This document shows, piece by piece, positions 1 to 12,245 of a DNA stretch of 64,000 bases. Both the position numbers and the translations under genes were made by a program. The stretch lies in NCBI RefSeq assembly GCF_000321225.1, contig NW_004450465.1, positions 2,938,215 through 3,002,214 on the forward strand, written 5' to 3'. The notes below the pieces were generated by a model, which saw only the letters and a program-made list of their open reading frames with translations, was not told where the DNA came from and did not search any database. The DNA is from Odobenus rosmarus divergens. Taxonomy: Eukaryota; Chordata; Mammalia; Carnivora; Odobenidae. Numbering within the stretch: position 1 is the stretch's first letter; every line of letters begins with the position of its first letter.

Positions 1-234
1 TCAGCGCTGGAAAGCAGGAGAAAATGACAGACAGAAAAGTCATTCCTCCCTGTTGGCTTTTTTCTCTCTGTTCAAAAATGTCAACTCTACCAAAGTGTTG
101 CTGAGATTGCTAAGAAACTGGATGCTGTGTACTCCGATTTGGGACAAAGCAATCCACAGATTTTCTACACACTTCCTGTCCCCCGTTCCCACTACATCGA
201 CAGGGTTAAAAGCAATCTGCAATATATTATACTG

Positions 235-400
235 GTTTCAAGTCTAGGTCTGTTTCTTCAAATGGAAATAGTGATGGTTGAATCCGATGATGATAGTACC
301 TACTTTCTAAGGTTGTTTTAAGGATTAAAGAAGGTAATATCTCTAAAGTGTTCAGTACATTGCCTGGTATGCAGAGGTGTTCAGTTGGTTTTAGCTAGGA
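235..400 (+). mobile_element. MIR SINE fragment
   Basis: The segment follows the second half of the MIR consensus. It has a 'tttcttcaaatggaaatag' stretch, then 'gatagtacctactt', 'aaggttgttttaaggatta' and 'cattgcctggtatgcag'. Divergence is high, as expected for this ancient tRNA-derived SINE. The boundaries are approximate. Confidence 0.7.
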
Positions 401-1579
401 TTAAGCACCAGAAAGCAGGACTATGAAACTTCATTCATTCGTCATATACTTATCAAATGCCCTCTCTCTCTCTCTCTCTCTCTGTGCCAGAAACAAACTC
501 AAAGACAGGAAGAATGAGCCCTTAAGTGGTTTATGTTCTAATAGAACAATAATTTAGGATAAGAGGAAGGAGAGAGGACACGGTCACAGAGTGATAAGCA
601 GCCACCCAGAGGCGATGGGAGTCTGGCCTGTGGGAATTTTGTATTTTGCACAGCATACTTTGATCTTGTTATTACCTGCACCGTAGCTAGAACTTTGTTT
701 TCCATATGGAGACAAGTGGGATCAGTAATTGGGTAATTCTGACAAAGCCATGACTCACAGAGTGAAAAGAATGTTGGCTTACCTAATTCATTCCTTGCAA
801 CAGTCTTCAAGAATGTCAGTGCCCAAATAATCCAAGATATCCATGTCTTCCCTTTTCCACACAGGGCCTTTAGCGGTAGAGACTTACCTGTCTCTCTGGA
901 GAGGCACCTGTTTAAGAGCCTTCCAATCGAGGCTGCTTCTTTCTCATGTACAACTTTATTTTCCTGTAGTAAATCAAATTCTCTCTATATGAAGGTGAGT
1001 AAGCCAGGCAGAATGTCTAGGTCATGGGCAGCTCACTGCCCTTTCCACTTCTGCTGTAATCCATCCTCAAGAGGAGTTCTTGGCCATATTCTGGTTTCTC
1101 ATTGAAGAAGACATTAAAATGTCATTCTGCCACATTCCTCAGGGAAAGTATTCAGTGGAAGGCCTTCCTGAGAATTTATGGTTAAAGTTTAGTAAAACTG
1201 GAAATTCCCTATTAATGTTCAAGAAGTTTTAGTAAGTTCCATGTCCTGGACTGGAATCTGGAGTATGTTTTTTTGTTGTTTTGTTTTCACTTTTTACAAT
1301 GGTTTCTCTGACATAATTAGGGCAGCACCTGTAAGAGTTGAGGGCCAAGGGTTAAGGGGCCCCAACTCATCTGTCTCAACCTCAGTGGAAAAGCTCATTT
1401 CATTTCAGCAAAAATAAATTGGGCACCTCCTGTGTGCCCAGTACACAAATATGACTATTTGGAAGATCAAAGTGTTCTGTAGGTCTGCAGATACCACTCA
1501 GCACAGCTAAACCTTTAAAATCCACAGGTGTATTCACTTGCTAAACGTAAATTCTTTAGCTCAGACTTAAACTGGCTTA
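401..1579. other. Unassigned stretch with (CT)n
   Basis: I recognise no gene or repeat family here, apart from a pure (CT)n tract at 462-484. Short open frames on both strands show no known protein character. Confidence 0.5.
462..484. repeat. (CT)n microsatellite
   Basis: An uninterrupted CT dinucleotide run of about 23 bases. Confidence 0.95.
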
Positions 1580-2110
1580 GAGCTGGAAGAGACTTTAGGA
1601 ATTTTCTAGTACTCCATGAAGGATCCTTTCTCCAGAATCCCTCAAATATGACTGTTGAGCTTGAGCGTTCATATCTCTTGGGAGGGGGAAGTCACTCCTT
1701 CCGATGAACACTGTTCCACCTGCCACCCAGAGTTTTTTGTAAGAATTAAAGTATTACCAAGAAGGAAACTAGAACATAGTATGCCCTCCTCAAATATTAA
1801 TTCTTTTACCATTAGGTTGGAATGTTCTTCCCTAAACTGATCTTAATGCAACCTCTGTCGCTCCTAGTCATATTGGTTCTCGCCTCACCTTCTAAGTTCA
1901 ACATGAGACCAGTGCACTGCATCCTGTGCATGACAGCCCGTTAAGCATTTGCAGACAGCTGCCTTCCATCCCACCATCTCTGGCCTCATCCCATGCTCCT
2001 CAGTGTCACCACCTCCGAGCAGCCAACCTGACAAGTACAGCCACAATACATCCTCCTTTTCAGTCTCCATCAATCACCTTGTCTGTCTTCTTCAAGTACT
2101 TTTCACAGTC
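1580..2110 (+). mobile_element. Ancient CR1/L3-like LINE relic (tentative)
   Basis: The order of motifs fits an old mammal-wide repeat that I associate with CR1/L3 elements: 'agagctggaagagacttta', then 'ggaatgttcttccctaaactg', 'catgacagcccgttaagca' and 'cagacagctgccttcc'. A second copy lies at 51605-52030. The family name is tentative. Open frames within it are not taken as genes. Confidence 0.4.
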
Positions 2111-2149
2111 TGAAATTATCTTGCTCATGCATTTGCTTATTTCTTTGGG

Positions 2150-2290
2150 GTTGACAAGGGGCAGGGATCCGGCCTGTCTTACTCATTACCAAATTGCTTG
2201 TACCTCGACCCGGGACTAGCAAGCACTCAGCAAGTATTTGTTGTTTATGAGTAATTAATTGAAACCAAAGTCTTTGAATGAGTTGAATGA
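2150..2290 (+). mobile_element. L2 LINE 3' end
   Basis: The segment begins 'ggggcagggatccggcctgtctt' in pattern and runs into 'gcaagcactcagcaagtattt'. This is the L2 tail arrangement (gggcagggac ... tgtctt ... gtaggcgctcaataaat). It is diverged and 5' truncated. A local 40-base duplication overlaps its end. Confidence 0.6.
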
Positions 2291-2320
2291 GTAATTAACT
2301 GAAACCAGTCTTTCAACCAT
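2247..2320. repeat. Imperfect 40-bp tandem duplication
   Basis: 'atgagtaattaattgaaacc' starts at 2247 and recurs with one change at 2287, followed each time by a '(aa)agtctttgaa'-like string. This is two adjacent copies with a 40-base period. Confidence 0.8.
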
Positions 2321-2781
2321 TCCTTATAAGATTTTATTCTATTCAATTTCTTTGGCTCAGGTAACAGTAGCTCTATCCTAGAGATGGGGATGAAAAATAA
2401 AGAAGCTACATTAGAGCAAGGAACATCTACAAGCCACTTCTTTTCTTACTCCTTTGAATACAGTGTGATACTGAGAGAAAAGAAAAAGCTGTCAGGACCT
2501 GGATTCTTGTTTGATATCTGCTGGTATCTTACTGTGTGGCCTCAGAAAAATCTCTCAACCTTTCTGAACTTTAGTTTTCTCACATGGAAAATCCAGAGGG
2601 CAGGCAACTTGATCTTGAAGGTGCCCTGGGGCTCAGAAATTCTCTCAGTGGGAGTATAAATACCAAAAAAGAAGCCTCAGTGTAGTTTAGGTGTACTTAA
2701 GATCTGGTCATTCTCCACTAGCAAAGGGTCTGAGATTCCCAAGTCTGGATATACATTTGAATCACCCAGGAAGTGTTTTAT

Positions 2782-3178
2782 TAAGTCAACTTTATTGAAA
2801 TACAATTTAGATGCAATTAAGTGTACATAATTTAAAGTATTCAGTTATATGAGTTTTGACAACTCTATATACCCTGTAACCATCACTCCAGTATAATATA
2901 CAACATTACCCTGGTACTGGAAAGTTCCCTCATGCCTCTTTGCAGTCAATCTACATAACCCCCTGCCCTATGCAACCACCAGCTTGATTTCGATCACCAG
3001 AGATTAGTTGTGTTTATTTTAGAACTTTATACATTTATGGAGTGTGTCATAATCATACAGTGTATACTCTTTTGTGTTTGGCTTCTTTTGCTGAGAATAT
3101 TGTTGAGATTCCATCCATGTTGTTGCCTATATCAGTACTTTGTTCTATTTATGTAGCTGAGTGATGGTCCATTCTAGA
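2782..3178 (-). mobile_element. Old L1 (L1M-type) 3' end, antisense
   Basis: The segment reads as the reverse complement of an old L1 3' region. It has 'ctttattgaaatacaattt', 'ttttgacaactctatatacc', 'gcaaccaccagcttgattt' and 'ttgagattccatccatgttg'. No coding part is retained. It is diverged and truncated. Confidence 0.85.
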
Positions 3179-3889
3179 AAAGCTTCTTCAAAGTAGACTC
3201 CACTGCTGATCTCGATATTCAGACCTCTGCAGTTGAAGTTCAGAAATCTGTGTGGTTAACGTGTGGTAGATGGAATCTTCTATAGAAGTTAGGTTTAGGA
3301 AACTTTTAATTAGGGGATTTCCCCCTCAAGTTCAAATAGTTCCCACGATACAACCAGCTGGTATGTCTGAGAGTAAATTGAGCACATGTTCTGTGCAGGG
3401 CTGAAAACCCTCATTCCTGTCGGTCTATCCCAGCCAGATCTTGTGGCCTTCCAAAGCTCATGAAGTTCGCAGTGCTTGTAACAAAGCCCAGAGAGTCAGC
3501 TCTGCAAATAGTCTTTCAGCTCTAAGGCACCTGTCAACTGAGTTATGAGTCTCAGTGTTCCCAGGTAAGTCTATAATCTTAATCTATAAAAGCTCACCCC
3601 TGTCCCGGAGAACCAGAGGTGCTTAGAACAGCCTTCCATTTCAGCCCAGCTGCTGGAATTACTCATGACAGTTTTATGAGTCGTTTTACTGTCTGGTAAA
3701 CTTTTTTTCTTTTCTTTCCTTTTTTTTTTTTTTTTTTTTGGTCTTAATTGAGGGATGCATTCTTTGACCGTAGTACACAAACGCCACCTTCAGGCAGGAA
3801 ATAGAACATTCTTTTGAAACCACAGGGAACAATTTTCCTACCTGAGAACTTTAAAAAAGTCTTGAGATCAACATACAGTTTATTTTTTA
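3179..3889. other. Unassigned stretch with poly-T
   Basis: No family or gene is recognised. A T-rich tract with a run of about 20 T lies near 3720-3740. Open frames that cross it are low-complexity lysine-rich translations and are not credible genes. Confidence 0.5.
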
Positions 3890-4855
3890 AAATTTCAGTC
3901 CAGATTTTTAAGAATTAGAACTTATTTTTTAGATAAATTTTGGGTTCACAGAAAAAAGGAGCAAAAGGTATAGAGGTTTTCCATATATTCACTGCCTTTA
4001 TATATGCACATCCCACACCAGAGTGGCACATTTGTTACAATAGATGAACCTATACCATTATCTTGCAAAGGCTATAGTTTATATTAGGCTTAACTCTTGG
4101 TGTTGTCCATTCTGTGGGTTTGGGCAAATGTATAATGATGGGTGGTCACCATTACAATATCACACAGAGTAATCTCATTGCCTTAAAAACTCTCTGTGTT
4201 CAGCCTACTCATCCCTCTCTCCCCTGTAGCCGCCACCAATCACTGATCCTTTACTGTTGCTAGAGTTTTCCAGAATGTCATATAGCTGTATTGTACAGTA
4301 TGTAGCCTTTTCAGATTGGCTTCTCTCGCTTATTAATATGAATTTAAGGTTTCCTTATGTCTTTTCATGGCTTGATAGCTCATTGCTTTTTAGTGCTGGA
4401 TAATAGTCCATTGTCTGGATGTACCACAGTTGATTTATCCATTCACTTACTGAAGGTCATCCTGGTTTCTTCTAAATTTTGGCAGTTATGAATAAAGCTG
4501 CTATAAGCATCCATGTGTAGGGTTTTTGTGGACATAAGATTTCAACTTCTTTGGATAAATACCAAGGAGAGTGATTCTGGATCATATAATAATAGGTTCA
4601 GTTTTGTAAGAAACAGTTAAACTATCTTCCTATTTCTCTACATCCTCACCAGCATTTGTTGGTGTCATTGTTTTGGAGTCTGGCCATTCTAATAGTTGTG
4701 TAGTGATATCTCATTGTTGTTTTAATTTGCAATTCCCTAATAACATATGATGTAGAGCATCTTTTTATGTACTTATTTGCCATCTTTATATCATCTTTGG
4801 TGAGGTGTCCATTCAGGTATGTTGCCCATTTTTAAATTGGGCTGTTCATTTTCTT

Positions 4856-5098
4856 TTCTTTTCTTTTCTTTTCTTTTCTCCTCTTTTCTTTTTTCTTTTC
4901 TTTTCTTTAAAGATTTTATTTATCCATTTGACAGAGAGAGAGAGAGAGCACAAGTAGGCAGACAGGCAGGCAGTGGGAGAGGGAGAAGCAGACTCCCTGC
5001 TGAGCAGGGAGCCTGATGAGGGGCTCGATCCCAGGACGCTGGGATCATGACCCGAGCCGAAGGCAGATGCTCAACCGACTGAGCCACCCAGGCACCCT
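4856..5098 (-). mobile_element. CAN-SINE, antisense, 17-bp TSD
   Basis: A tRNA-derived carnivore SINE on the minus strand. Left to right: a (TTTTC)n/T-rich tail, 'aaagattttattta', an AG-rich tract, then the tRNA-like head ending 'ctgagccacccaggcaccc'. A perfect 17-base TSD (gggctgttcattttctt) lies at 4839-4855 and 5099-5115, so it inserted into the older L1. The degenerate tail suggests it has aged somewhat. Confidence 0.97.
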
Positions 5099-5678
5099 GG
5101 GCTGTTCATTTTCTTATTGTTGGGTGTTAGGAGTTGGTTGTATATTTTGAGTAACGGTTCTTTTTCAGATATGTCTTTTGCAAATATTTTCTTCCAGTTT
5201 GTGGCTTGTCTTTCATTCTTTTGACAGTGTCTCTTGCAGAGCAGAAGTTTTTAATTTTAATGAAGTCTAGTTTATCAATTATTTCTTTCATGGATCGTGC
5301 CTTTTGGTGTTGTATCTAAAAAGTCATTGTCGTGCCCAAGGTCATGTAAATTTTCTCCTATTTTACCTTCCAGGAATTTTAGAGTTTTGTATTTTACATT
5401 TAGATCTATGATCCATTTTGAGTTAATTTTTGTAAAGGTTGTTAAGTTCTGTGTCTACAGCTATTTGGTTTTTGTTTGTTTATTTTGTATTTTATTTTTA
5501 TTTTTTGTATGTGGTTGTCTACTTGTTCCAGCACCATTTGTTGAAAGGTTGTGTTTTTTCCATTGTATTTTCTTTGCTTCTTTGTCAATGATTAGTTGAC
5601 TATGTGTGGGTCTATTTCTGGGCCCTCTATTCTGTTTCATTGATCTGTTTGTCTATTCTTTCACCAGCACTGTCTGGA

Positions 5679-6071
5679 CTAGGTAGCTTTATGGTAAATC
5701 TTGAAGTTGGGTAGTGGCACTCTTCTGACTTTGCTCTTCTCCTTTAATACTCTGAGTCTTTTGCTTCTCCAAATAAACTTTAGAATCAGTTTGCTAATAT
5801 CCATGAAATAACTTGCTGGGATTTTGATTGGGATTGTGTTGAATTTATAAATCAAGTTGGGAAGAGCAGGCATCTTGACAATATTGAGTTTCCCTATCAG
5901 TGAACATGAAATCTTTCTCCATTTATTTAGCTCTTCTTTGATGTCTTTCATCAGAGTTTTGTGGTTTTCCTCATATAGATCTTGTACATATTTTGTTACC
6001 TTTATACCTAAGTATTCATTTTTTTGGAGGGCTAGTGTAAATGGTATTGTGTTTTTAAATTCAAATTCCAC
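5679..6071 (-). pseudogene. L1 ORF2 C-terminal fragment
   Basis: A 130-codon open stretch on the minus strand within the old L1. It contains 'KNEYLGIKVTKYVQDLYEEN', 'GKLNIVKMPALPNLIYKFN' and 'LILKFIWRSKR', which are hallmarks of ORF2 downstream of the reverse-transcriptase core. Full ORF2 has about 1,275 codons, so roughly a tenth survives here. The first methionine is not a true start, only the first ATG in the open segment. It is not expected to make protein. Confidence 0.9.
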
Positions 6072-6440
6072 TTGTTTATTGCTGGTAGAAAAGTGATTGA
6101 TTTTTATATATTAAACTTGTTTCTTGTAATCTTGTTATAATTTCTTATTAATCCCAGAGTATTTTTTTAATTCTTTCGGATTTTCTGCTTAGATGATCGT
6201 GTCATCTATGAACAAAGACAGTTTTGTTTCTTTCTTCACCATCTGTATACCTTTTATTACCTTTTCTTATCTTATTACATTAGCTGGGACTTCCAGGACA
6301 ATGTTGAAAAGGAGTGGTGAAAAGAACATCCTTGTCTTGTTCCTGATCTTAGTGAGAAAGCTTCTAGTCTCGTTATTGATGTTAACTGTAGGTTTTTGTA
6401 GATGTTCATCTGTTCATTTAAATCTCTTGTGTGTATCTTA

Positions 6441-6819
6441 AATCTTTTGAAATATAACTAAAAGATGGAAAGAGTGGGCACTCAGGCAACACTGAACCAT
6501 GAAAGCAGGTTTATGAGACATTCCTTTTATACTTCAAATTGTTAATTGTGCCTTAAATCAGCTAGTCAAAGAAAATTGTTCATAACTAGTTTCACTTTAA
6601 AATCTAGGAAACATGCGTTCCACTGGCTAGTCATTTAATTTCTAAGCAAGTCTCTTGTATTGTAAAGAAATCTATCTGAAAATCAAAACCAATGTGTCAA
6701 TTTCTCTTTAGTGTATGTATTGTGAAATGAATTCTTTCCTAACTGACCACAATTAAATATTATGGATTCTACCACTATGCTCTATATTTTGCTTACTGTT
6801 AGTTTCATGATGGTTTCAG
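6441..6819. other. Unassigned AT-rich stretch
   Basis: I see no gene or identifiable repeat between the old L1 and the next L2 relic. Confidence 0.4.
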
Positions 6820-7240
6820 TCATTTATTACATCTTTCAACATCTGTTGTGTGGCTAATAATGTAATAAAAACACAAAGAAATTTAAGTCACAGTTTTTTC
6901 CTTCCAGGGATTTAGAAATCCATTAGGGAGTAAAGATAGACATTAGAAACAGCCAAGAGACAATACAATGCAGGGTGTACTTAATCATCAAAATGAATGA
7001 TGTCGGTTATAAGTATAAAAGGAGCCAGGGATATGACAGGTAATTGCAGATTAGAGATGGAAGATCCTACAGAGAAGGCAGTAGCGGATTGGTCCTGATA
7101 GGGTAAGTTGGATTTGCAATGTGAAAGGGAGTAGGCAAGGCATTTCTTCCAGATACTTGGTCAGTGTGAGTAATGGTTTGGAGCTGGGAATGAGCATGGC
7201 ATGAGTAAGAAGAGTATAAGTAGAGCATGAAAAGAATGGT
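6820..7240 (-). mobile_element. L2 LINE relic, antisense
   Basis: The reverse-complement L2 pattern begins at 'catttattacatctttcaac' and runs through 'gggatttagaaatccattag' to 'ggagctgggaatgagcatgg'. It is diverged. An open frame of about 127 codons on the minus strand (7067-7450) overlaps it and is discounted as coding. Confidence 0.55.
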
Positions 7241-8194
7241 CTTGGGGCTTACTCTCCTTGAGGTGTGATTGTTCACAATGTTATTTTCTATAATGATAAA
7301 GGAGGAAGATTTTAACACTCTACAGAACAAATAAAACCATGATTTAGTTTCATAGTTTATGTTGCTCACTACAAGTGTAACTATCAGATATATGATAGAA
7401 TGATTAAAATCCTGCCCCACCCCTGTCCCCGGTGTTGATATACAGCACATCCTTTCCCTTCCCCTCCCCTACATTTTTGGGAGGCTGTGAGGGAACTAGC
7501 CTGGCTGGAGCAGTGGGCTGCTGCATTGTAGGTAGGTTGGGGGCAGATCCTAGATCCCATTAATAATAGCTGGCTTCCATTATTTGACTCTCTATCTTGG
7601 ACCCCTCTCCCCAAAAGTAAGGGGCTATTCACCCAGAGAACGAAAGCCCTTTTCTATTGCTGTAAAGACAGAACTGGGCTGCTGCAACCATAGAAAAATG
7701 ACTAGTATGCCAAGTATGAGTAACATTGGATTTCCTGCTGCTTCCATTTGAGCCCCAGTTCTCCATTTTTCTGATAACAGATTTCCTGTGTGTATGGCTA
7801 GAGAGAGCCTGCAGTGTAGGGCCTGGTGGTATTAATGCTGGAGGTTGCCTCAGCTACCCCTCTGAGGAGTAAGGTGGTAGAATGCAAATGTTCATGGTGC
7901 TCCCTGGGGGCATAGGTCACAGGGGTACTGATAATCTCCCTAGCTCCTATCCTACTTTGCGGAAGTTTAAGAGTCACGGTAGCAATTACAAAAGCCATAT
8001 AAAGGTTTCAATGTGAACATTTCAAAACCAAGTATTGTGAGTTTCAAAAAAGGGCACAGTGAATTTCTCTTTCTCTTTTCATAGTGTTGACCACTTATAA
8101 AAATTTCCACTCTGAAAGACAGCAGTATATATGTGTGTGTGTGTATATATATATATTTCTCTTGAAGAGTATTGTTGGTTAGTGTGGATTAAGA
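7241..8194. other. Unassigned stretch with (TG/TA)n
   Basis: No gene is recognised. A compound (TG)n(TA)n run lies at about 8128-8157. Confidence 0.4.
8128..8157. repeat. (TG)n(TA)n microsatellite
   Basis: A run of alternating 'tgtgtgtgtg' followed by 'tatatatatat'. Confidence 0.9.
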
Positions 8195-8670
8195 CTGCCA
8201 TCCATTAATACATTCAACAAGTGTTTATTGTATACTCACTTTGCAAAATGCCCATGCTTGCAGATAGGGATACAGTGGTGAGCAAAACAGCTAGTCATTG
8301 CTTTCACGGTATTTAGAATCTAGTAGGAAAGGCAAAAATAAATAAATAAATAAACTATAGCAATGAAATGCATTGAATACTCACATGGAAAGAATACACG
8401 GGAGCATATAGCAAAAGAACTTAACTAAGTCGATGGGTAAATTAGAAATTAGCCAGGCATTGGGAAGAGGAAGAGTGTTTCAGGAGGAGGGACAGCCTGG
8501 GCAAAGGACCAAAGGTGTTACTGGAGCAGAGAGTGGTACATACCAAGACCAGAGGCAGAGGCAGGGGTCTGACCATGATGGTTTCTGGAAGTCCCCTTGA
8601 GGGGTGTGGATTTGATCAAAAGTGCATGGGAAACCACTGAAAAATTTAAAGCAGAGGAGCAAAAAGTGCG
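8195..8670 (-). mobile_element. L2 LINE relic, antisense
   Basis: Starts at 'tacattcaacaagtgtttattg', then 'gatagggatacagtggtgagc', 'atttagaatctagtaggaaag', 'cagcctgggcaaaggacc' and 'gtgcatgggaaaccactga'. This is the order expected of an antisense L2 3' region. An (AAAT)n patch lies at 8335-8353. The copy is fairly long for an L2 but not coding. Confidence 0.75.
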
Positions 8671-8989
8671 TATTAGAAAAAAGTTCCTTGTACCCCCTAC
8701 TGATATACAGAGATTCAGACAAAGGCTTATTTACAAACACTAAGCAACAGGAACCCTCAAAAGTTACCCCCAATTTGGCTACATATTCAAATAGCCACCT
8801 GTTAACATTATTTTTCATTTTGGGTAAGGGTGAAATATGAGAAAGAAAACCAAAAATTGTGTCAGCACTTTAGATTCTCTAGGATTCAGAGGTTTTCGTG
8901 AGCCAGGATGATTCAGGATAGGACTCACATTTCAAAATAGTGGAGGAAATGGCTTTCTTAGTGTCTGGATCAGAAGAGGTAAAAGGAAA

Positions 8990-9130
8990 TAGGCAAAATG
9001 TTGACTGTAGTTATCTCTATTATGAGTGATTTTATTTTATGACTTATATTTTTCAGTAGTCTATGAATTTCTGTATATATTTTAAAATTTGAGGAAATAT
9101 TCTTTTTAATTTAGAATATAAGAAAGTTAA
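8990..9130 (+). mobile_element. Possible old L1 3' end
   Basis: 'ttgactgtagttatctc', 'gagtgattttattttatgac' and 'tatgaatttctgtatat' resemble the 3' end of old L1/HAL1 elements. The match is weak and no TSD is visible. Confidence 0.35.
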
Positions 9131-9599
9131 ACTTTCCAGAATTTTCTCTTCTATTCTTTAATCATCCTTCCATCTTTGCATATCCTAAAGGTCATAGAGA
9201 GCAAGTTTTGATTCATTATTCATTATTCAGGATCCTTGGGCCCTGGAGGAGAAGTCTTGGGAGGTCAGGCTTGCACAGAGGTGATAAATTTCATTTCACC
9301 ATTGATTTTTACAGCTGCTGTGTTTCTTTCAGCCTCTTCTTGCCCCAAGCAGCATTAATAATGGATTTCATGTCTTCTTCCAAATTTAATGTTCAGCTCT
9401 AGTCTGTCACTGATGCAGGCTCATGCAAGGAACACCGCTTTTCTTCTGAAATCCTGAATGTCCCGAAATAGCTCAGAAAACACATTTAGCGGTGGAGAGG
9501 GAGAGGTGGCTGGCTGTCATCAGATGTGCAGCTTGACGGGAGGACTTGGATGATTTGGTAAAGGCCTTACATGAGATTAGTGATGGGCTCTCGCATTTT

Positions 9600-9690
9600 A
9601 ATAGAGAGGAAACTGAGTACCAGGGAGGTTAAGCAACTTGACCAAAGCCATGTAGCTAGTTAGCGGCAGACCTGGGACAAGATTTACATT
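9600..9690 (-). mobile_element. MIR fragment, antisense
   Basis: 'gaggaaactgagtaccaggg' followed by 'aggttaagcaacttgacca' and 'gccatgtagctagttag' is the reverse complement of the MIR core. Confidence 0.8.
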
Positions 9691-10910
9691 TTCCTATTTT
9701 TAGAATGTTGTTCTCCCTCTATCCCATTGCCTGCCCATTAATGATGTCAGCTTGGGAGAAGGTAGTTGAGCGGGAGAGATGAGTGCATAGTGAGCTATCA
9801 TAGCAGAGGCAAGAAGCATTGGGGAAGGGGAAGGATGGAAATCAACAGGACGGGAAAACAGGAGGGTATGGCCAACCTCAGGGCAAGGCTCAAACAATCC
9901 AGTCCAGTCCAAATCAGTCTGGCAAGCTGTCTTTGATTGGTCCATCCGGCTGAGTCCTCCAAGCTGTACTCCCTGAACTGTGCCCAGCTGGCAGGATGAA
10001 AATCATTTGAAAAATATCCGGAAATTGCTACTCACCAGGGAGCATCTGTGAAAAATACTGACCGCAAATGAGCTGGCAGAGGCTCAGTGACTGCCCCATC
10101 ACCCTGCCACAGCAAGTTTGTCTGAAGGGGTTCCGGAGTTATTTCTCAGATGGGCCGCTCAGCTGCCGTAAGCGGCTGGGCCTTGTGGGCTTGTTTTGGT
10201 AGTGTTTCTTGTAATGCAGGAGATGTGTTCTTGAAGAGCTGTGAGTGGATCAGAGTTTTGTACCTGAAATTATGTTTTTCAAATGCACTCATGAAAAATC
10301 CCATGGTGACTCTCTGAAGTGAAGGATGTTTTTCATAAATAATTTGTCATTTTGTAAATCTGGATTTCTTAGGATAGAATCTACCCAGGGTCATCAGAAT
10401 GAAGAAATTCTAGGGCACTGGGACATAATCTGTATTTTTGCACATTGTTGCTGTGAATGGTAAGCAAGAAGCCGAATTAGACCCTCTTCCTAGTAGCCTG
10501 GGGTCCTGGGAACTGGCCCACCCTGGTGGAAATTCGCCCAGACTCTGATACCAATGCCTTCATAAGAAATCAAAGCTGGAAAAACCTAGCCCAAAGTTTT
10601 AGCTCATCCTTTCTTATCCCAGGTTGTTTCCAACATAATTCAGTGATTTTTCTTGTCTCCTACACCTTAAAGTCCTTCTCCAAAATGCTGATGTTCTCAG
10701 CAAGATATTATGTAAATATTTTAGTTTTAGCTCAGAGTCCAGGCTCTTTGATCTCATTTGGGAATGAGATCACTTGCTGACACCTACTGATTGTTTGCTA
10801 TTTCCTGTGGTCTTTTCACCTGCTGGGTAGGATCAGCAGTTCACGAAAAAAGGGTGCTCTGAGTTTCAATGAAGCAGTTGAAAGTAAGAAAATAAAGTGT
10901 TTGCTTACCA
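9691..10910. other. Unassigned stretch
   Basis: No gene, RNA or repeat family is recognised. Short open frames occur on both strands without recognisable motifs. Confidence 0.45.
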
Positions 10911-11422
10911 TGTCTGTGTTCTCCTGAGAAAAAGAGCCTATAGGGTATATATAGATATATACAAGAGGAAATTTATTGCAGGAATTGTCTCACACAGTTG
11001 TGGAGGCTGAGAAGTCTCACAATCTACCCTCTGCAAGCTGGAGAATCAAGAAAGACAGTGGTGTAATTCAGTCTGAGTCCAAAGGCTGGGGAACCAGGGG
11101 TGCTTATGGTATAAGTCTGGTCAGAGTCCAAAGACCCAAGAAGCAGGAGTACTGATACTCAAGGGAGAAGATGGATGTCCCAGCTCAAGCAAAGATAGCA
11201 ATTTTTATTTTCCTCTGCCTTTTTGTTCTATTCAGGCCCACAGTAGATTAGGCGATGCTCCTTACCTTCATTGTTGAGGGCAATCTTCTTTACCAAGTGT
11301 ATGGATTCAAATACCAGTTTCTTCTGGAGACACTCTCATAGACATACCTGGAAATAATGTTTTACCAGCTGTCAGGGCGTCTCTTAGCCCAGTCAAGTTG
11401 ACATATAAAATTAACCATTACA
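10911..11422 (-). mobile_element. ERVL-type solitary LTR (MLT2-like), antisense
   Basis: The segment begins near 'tgttctcctgagaaaaagagc' and ends 'ccagtcaagttgacatataa' plus 'aattaaccattaca'. This is the reverse complement of the LTR seen on the plus strand at 56079-56583. It shows the TG...CA ends expected of an LTR. The MLT2 label is from memory. It is a decayed, non-coding endogenous retrovirus relic. Confidence 0.6.
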
Positions 11423-11764
11423 TACTCCAAATTAAATACACAAACGGTTCTGTTTGTGAACTTCTACCCTCTTGGCCTGTCATGTGGCTTTGATCTCTTT
11501 TAAACACATCAAGACCCTACATGCTGAAAAGGAAGAAAACAATGGTGGAAATGACTTCACTAAGAGTAAGACCCTTTCTAGAGAAGCTGACAATGTCTCA
11601 GACAGTTGACACAACAGCTCTTAGAGCAGAATTCCCAAGAATTCAGGACATGAGTTCTTCAAAGGCTTTTGTCTTGTGGGTTCCCTTCCCCTGCACTTGA
11701 CCTTTCAGCCCCAGAAATACAGAGGCTCTCTGGAGAGAGGACTGAGAATCAGGGTGAGGAAAAA
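11423..11764. other. Unassigned stretch
   Basis: Unique-looking sequence between an old LTR and a SINE. Nothing is recognised. Confidence 0.4.
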
Positions 11765-11778
11765 GAGACTTTGGGCAG

Positions 11779-11984
11779 GGGCACCTGGGTGGCTCAGTTG
11801 GTTAAGCGTCTGCCTTCGGCTCAGGTCATGATCCCAGGGTCCTGGGATCGAGCCCCGCATCGGGCTCCCTGCTCCGTGGGGAGCCTGTTTCTCCCTCTCC
11901 CACTCCCCCTGCTTGTGTTCCCTCTCTTGCTGTCTCTCTCTCTCTGTCAAATAAATAAATACAGTCTTTAAAAAAAGAGAGAGA
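11779..11984 (+). mobile_element. CAN-SINE, sense
   Basis: Head 'ggcacctgggtggctcag', A-box-like 'tggctcagttgg', B-box-like 'ggatcgagccc', a CT-rich middle, then (AAAT)n and an A-rich tail with GA repeats. The TSD is 'gagactttgggcag' at 11765-11778 and 'gagacactttgggcag' at 11985-12000, almost perfect. Short open frames on either strand inside it are translations of the SINE. Confidence 0.97.
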
Positions 11985-12245
11985 GAGACACTTTGGGCAG
12001 CTAAGAAGCATGAGGGAGAAAGAACAACGAGGAAGAGGATTTTTAAATAGAATCCTATCTTCCATCTGTCCGTCTGCTGGTACAGATGCCCATCTACATT
12101 GCCTAGACCAGCCCTTTTAGCTACAGGATCCCACTTTTTATCATGATTTTATATGTGATTGCTGCTAAACTCCCTTGGCAGATACCTTTGCTTTTTTCCT
12201 ATTATATAAGTATTGACAATTCCACTTAAAAATATTCCTTATTTT

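Larger units (their letters stand above)
3890..6440 (-). mobile_element. Old L1 LINE, ORF2 to 3' UTR, antisense
   Basis: A long antisense L1 copy of about 2.3 kb once the nested SINE (4856-5098) is removed. From left to right it holds the 3' UTR (about 3890-4800), the ORF2 C-terminal region (about 5100-6070) and part of the reverse-transcriptase region (about 6100-6430, with 'ctgggacttccaggacaatg'). It is 5' truncated near 6440. Stops and frameshifts rule out a functional product. Confidence 0.9.

Noticed and set aside
7067..7450. 127-codon minus-strand frame
   Set aside because: It overlaps an antisense L2 relic and has no recognisable domain.
11779..11984. tRNA gene from A-box and B-box-like strings
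   Set aside because: The boxes belong to the tRNA-derived head of the CAN-SINE, which lacks a foldable mature tRNA cloverleaf.
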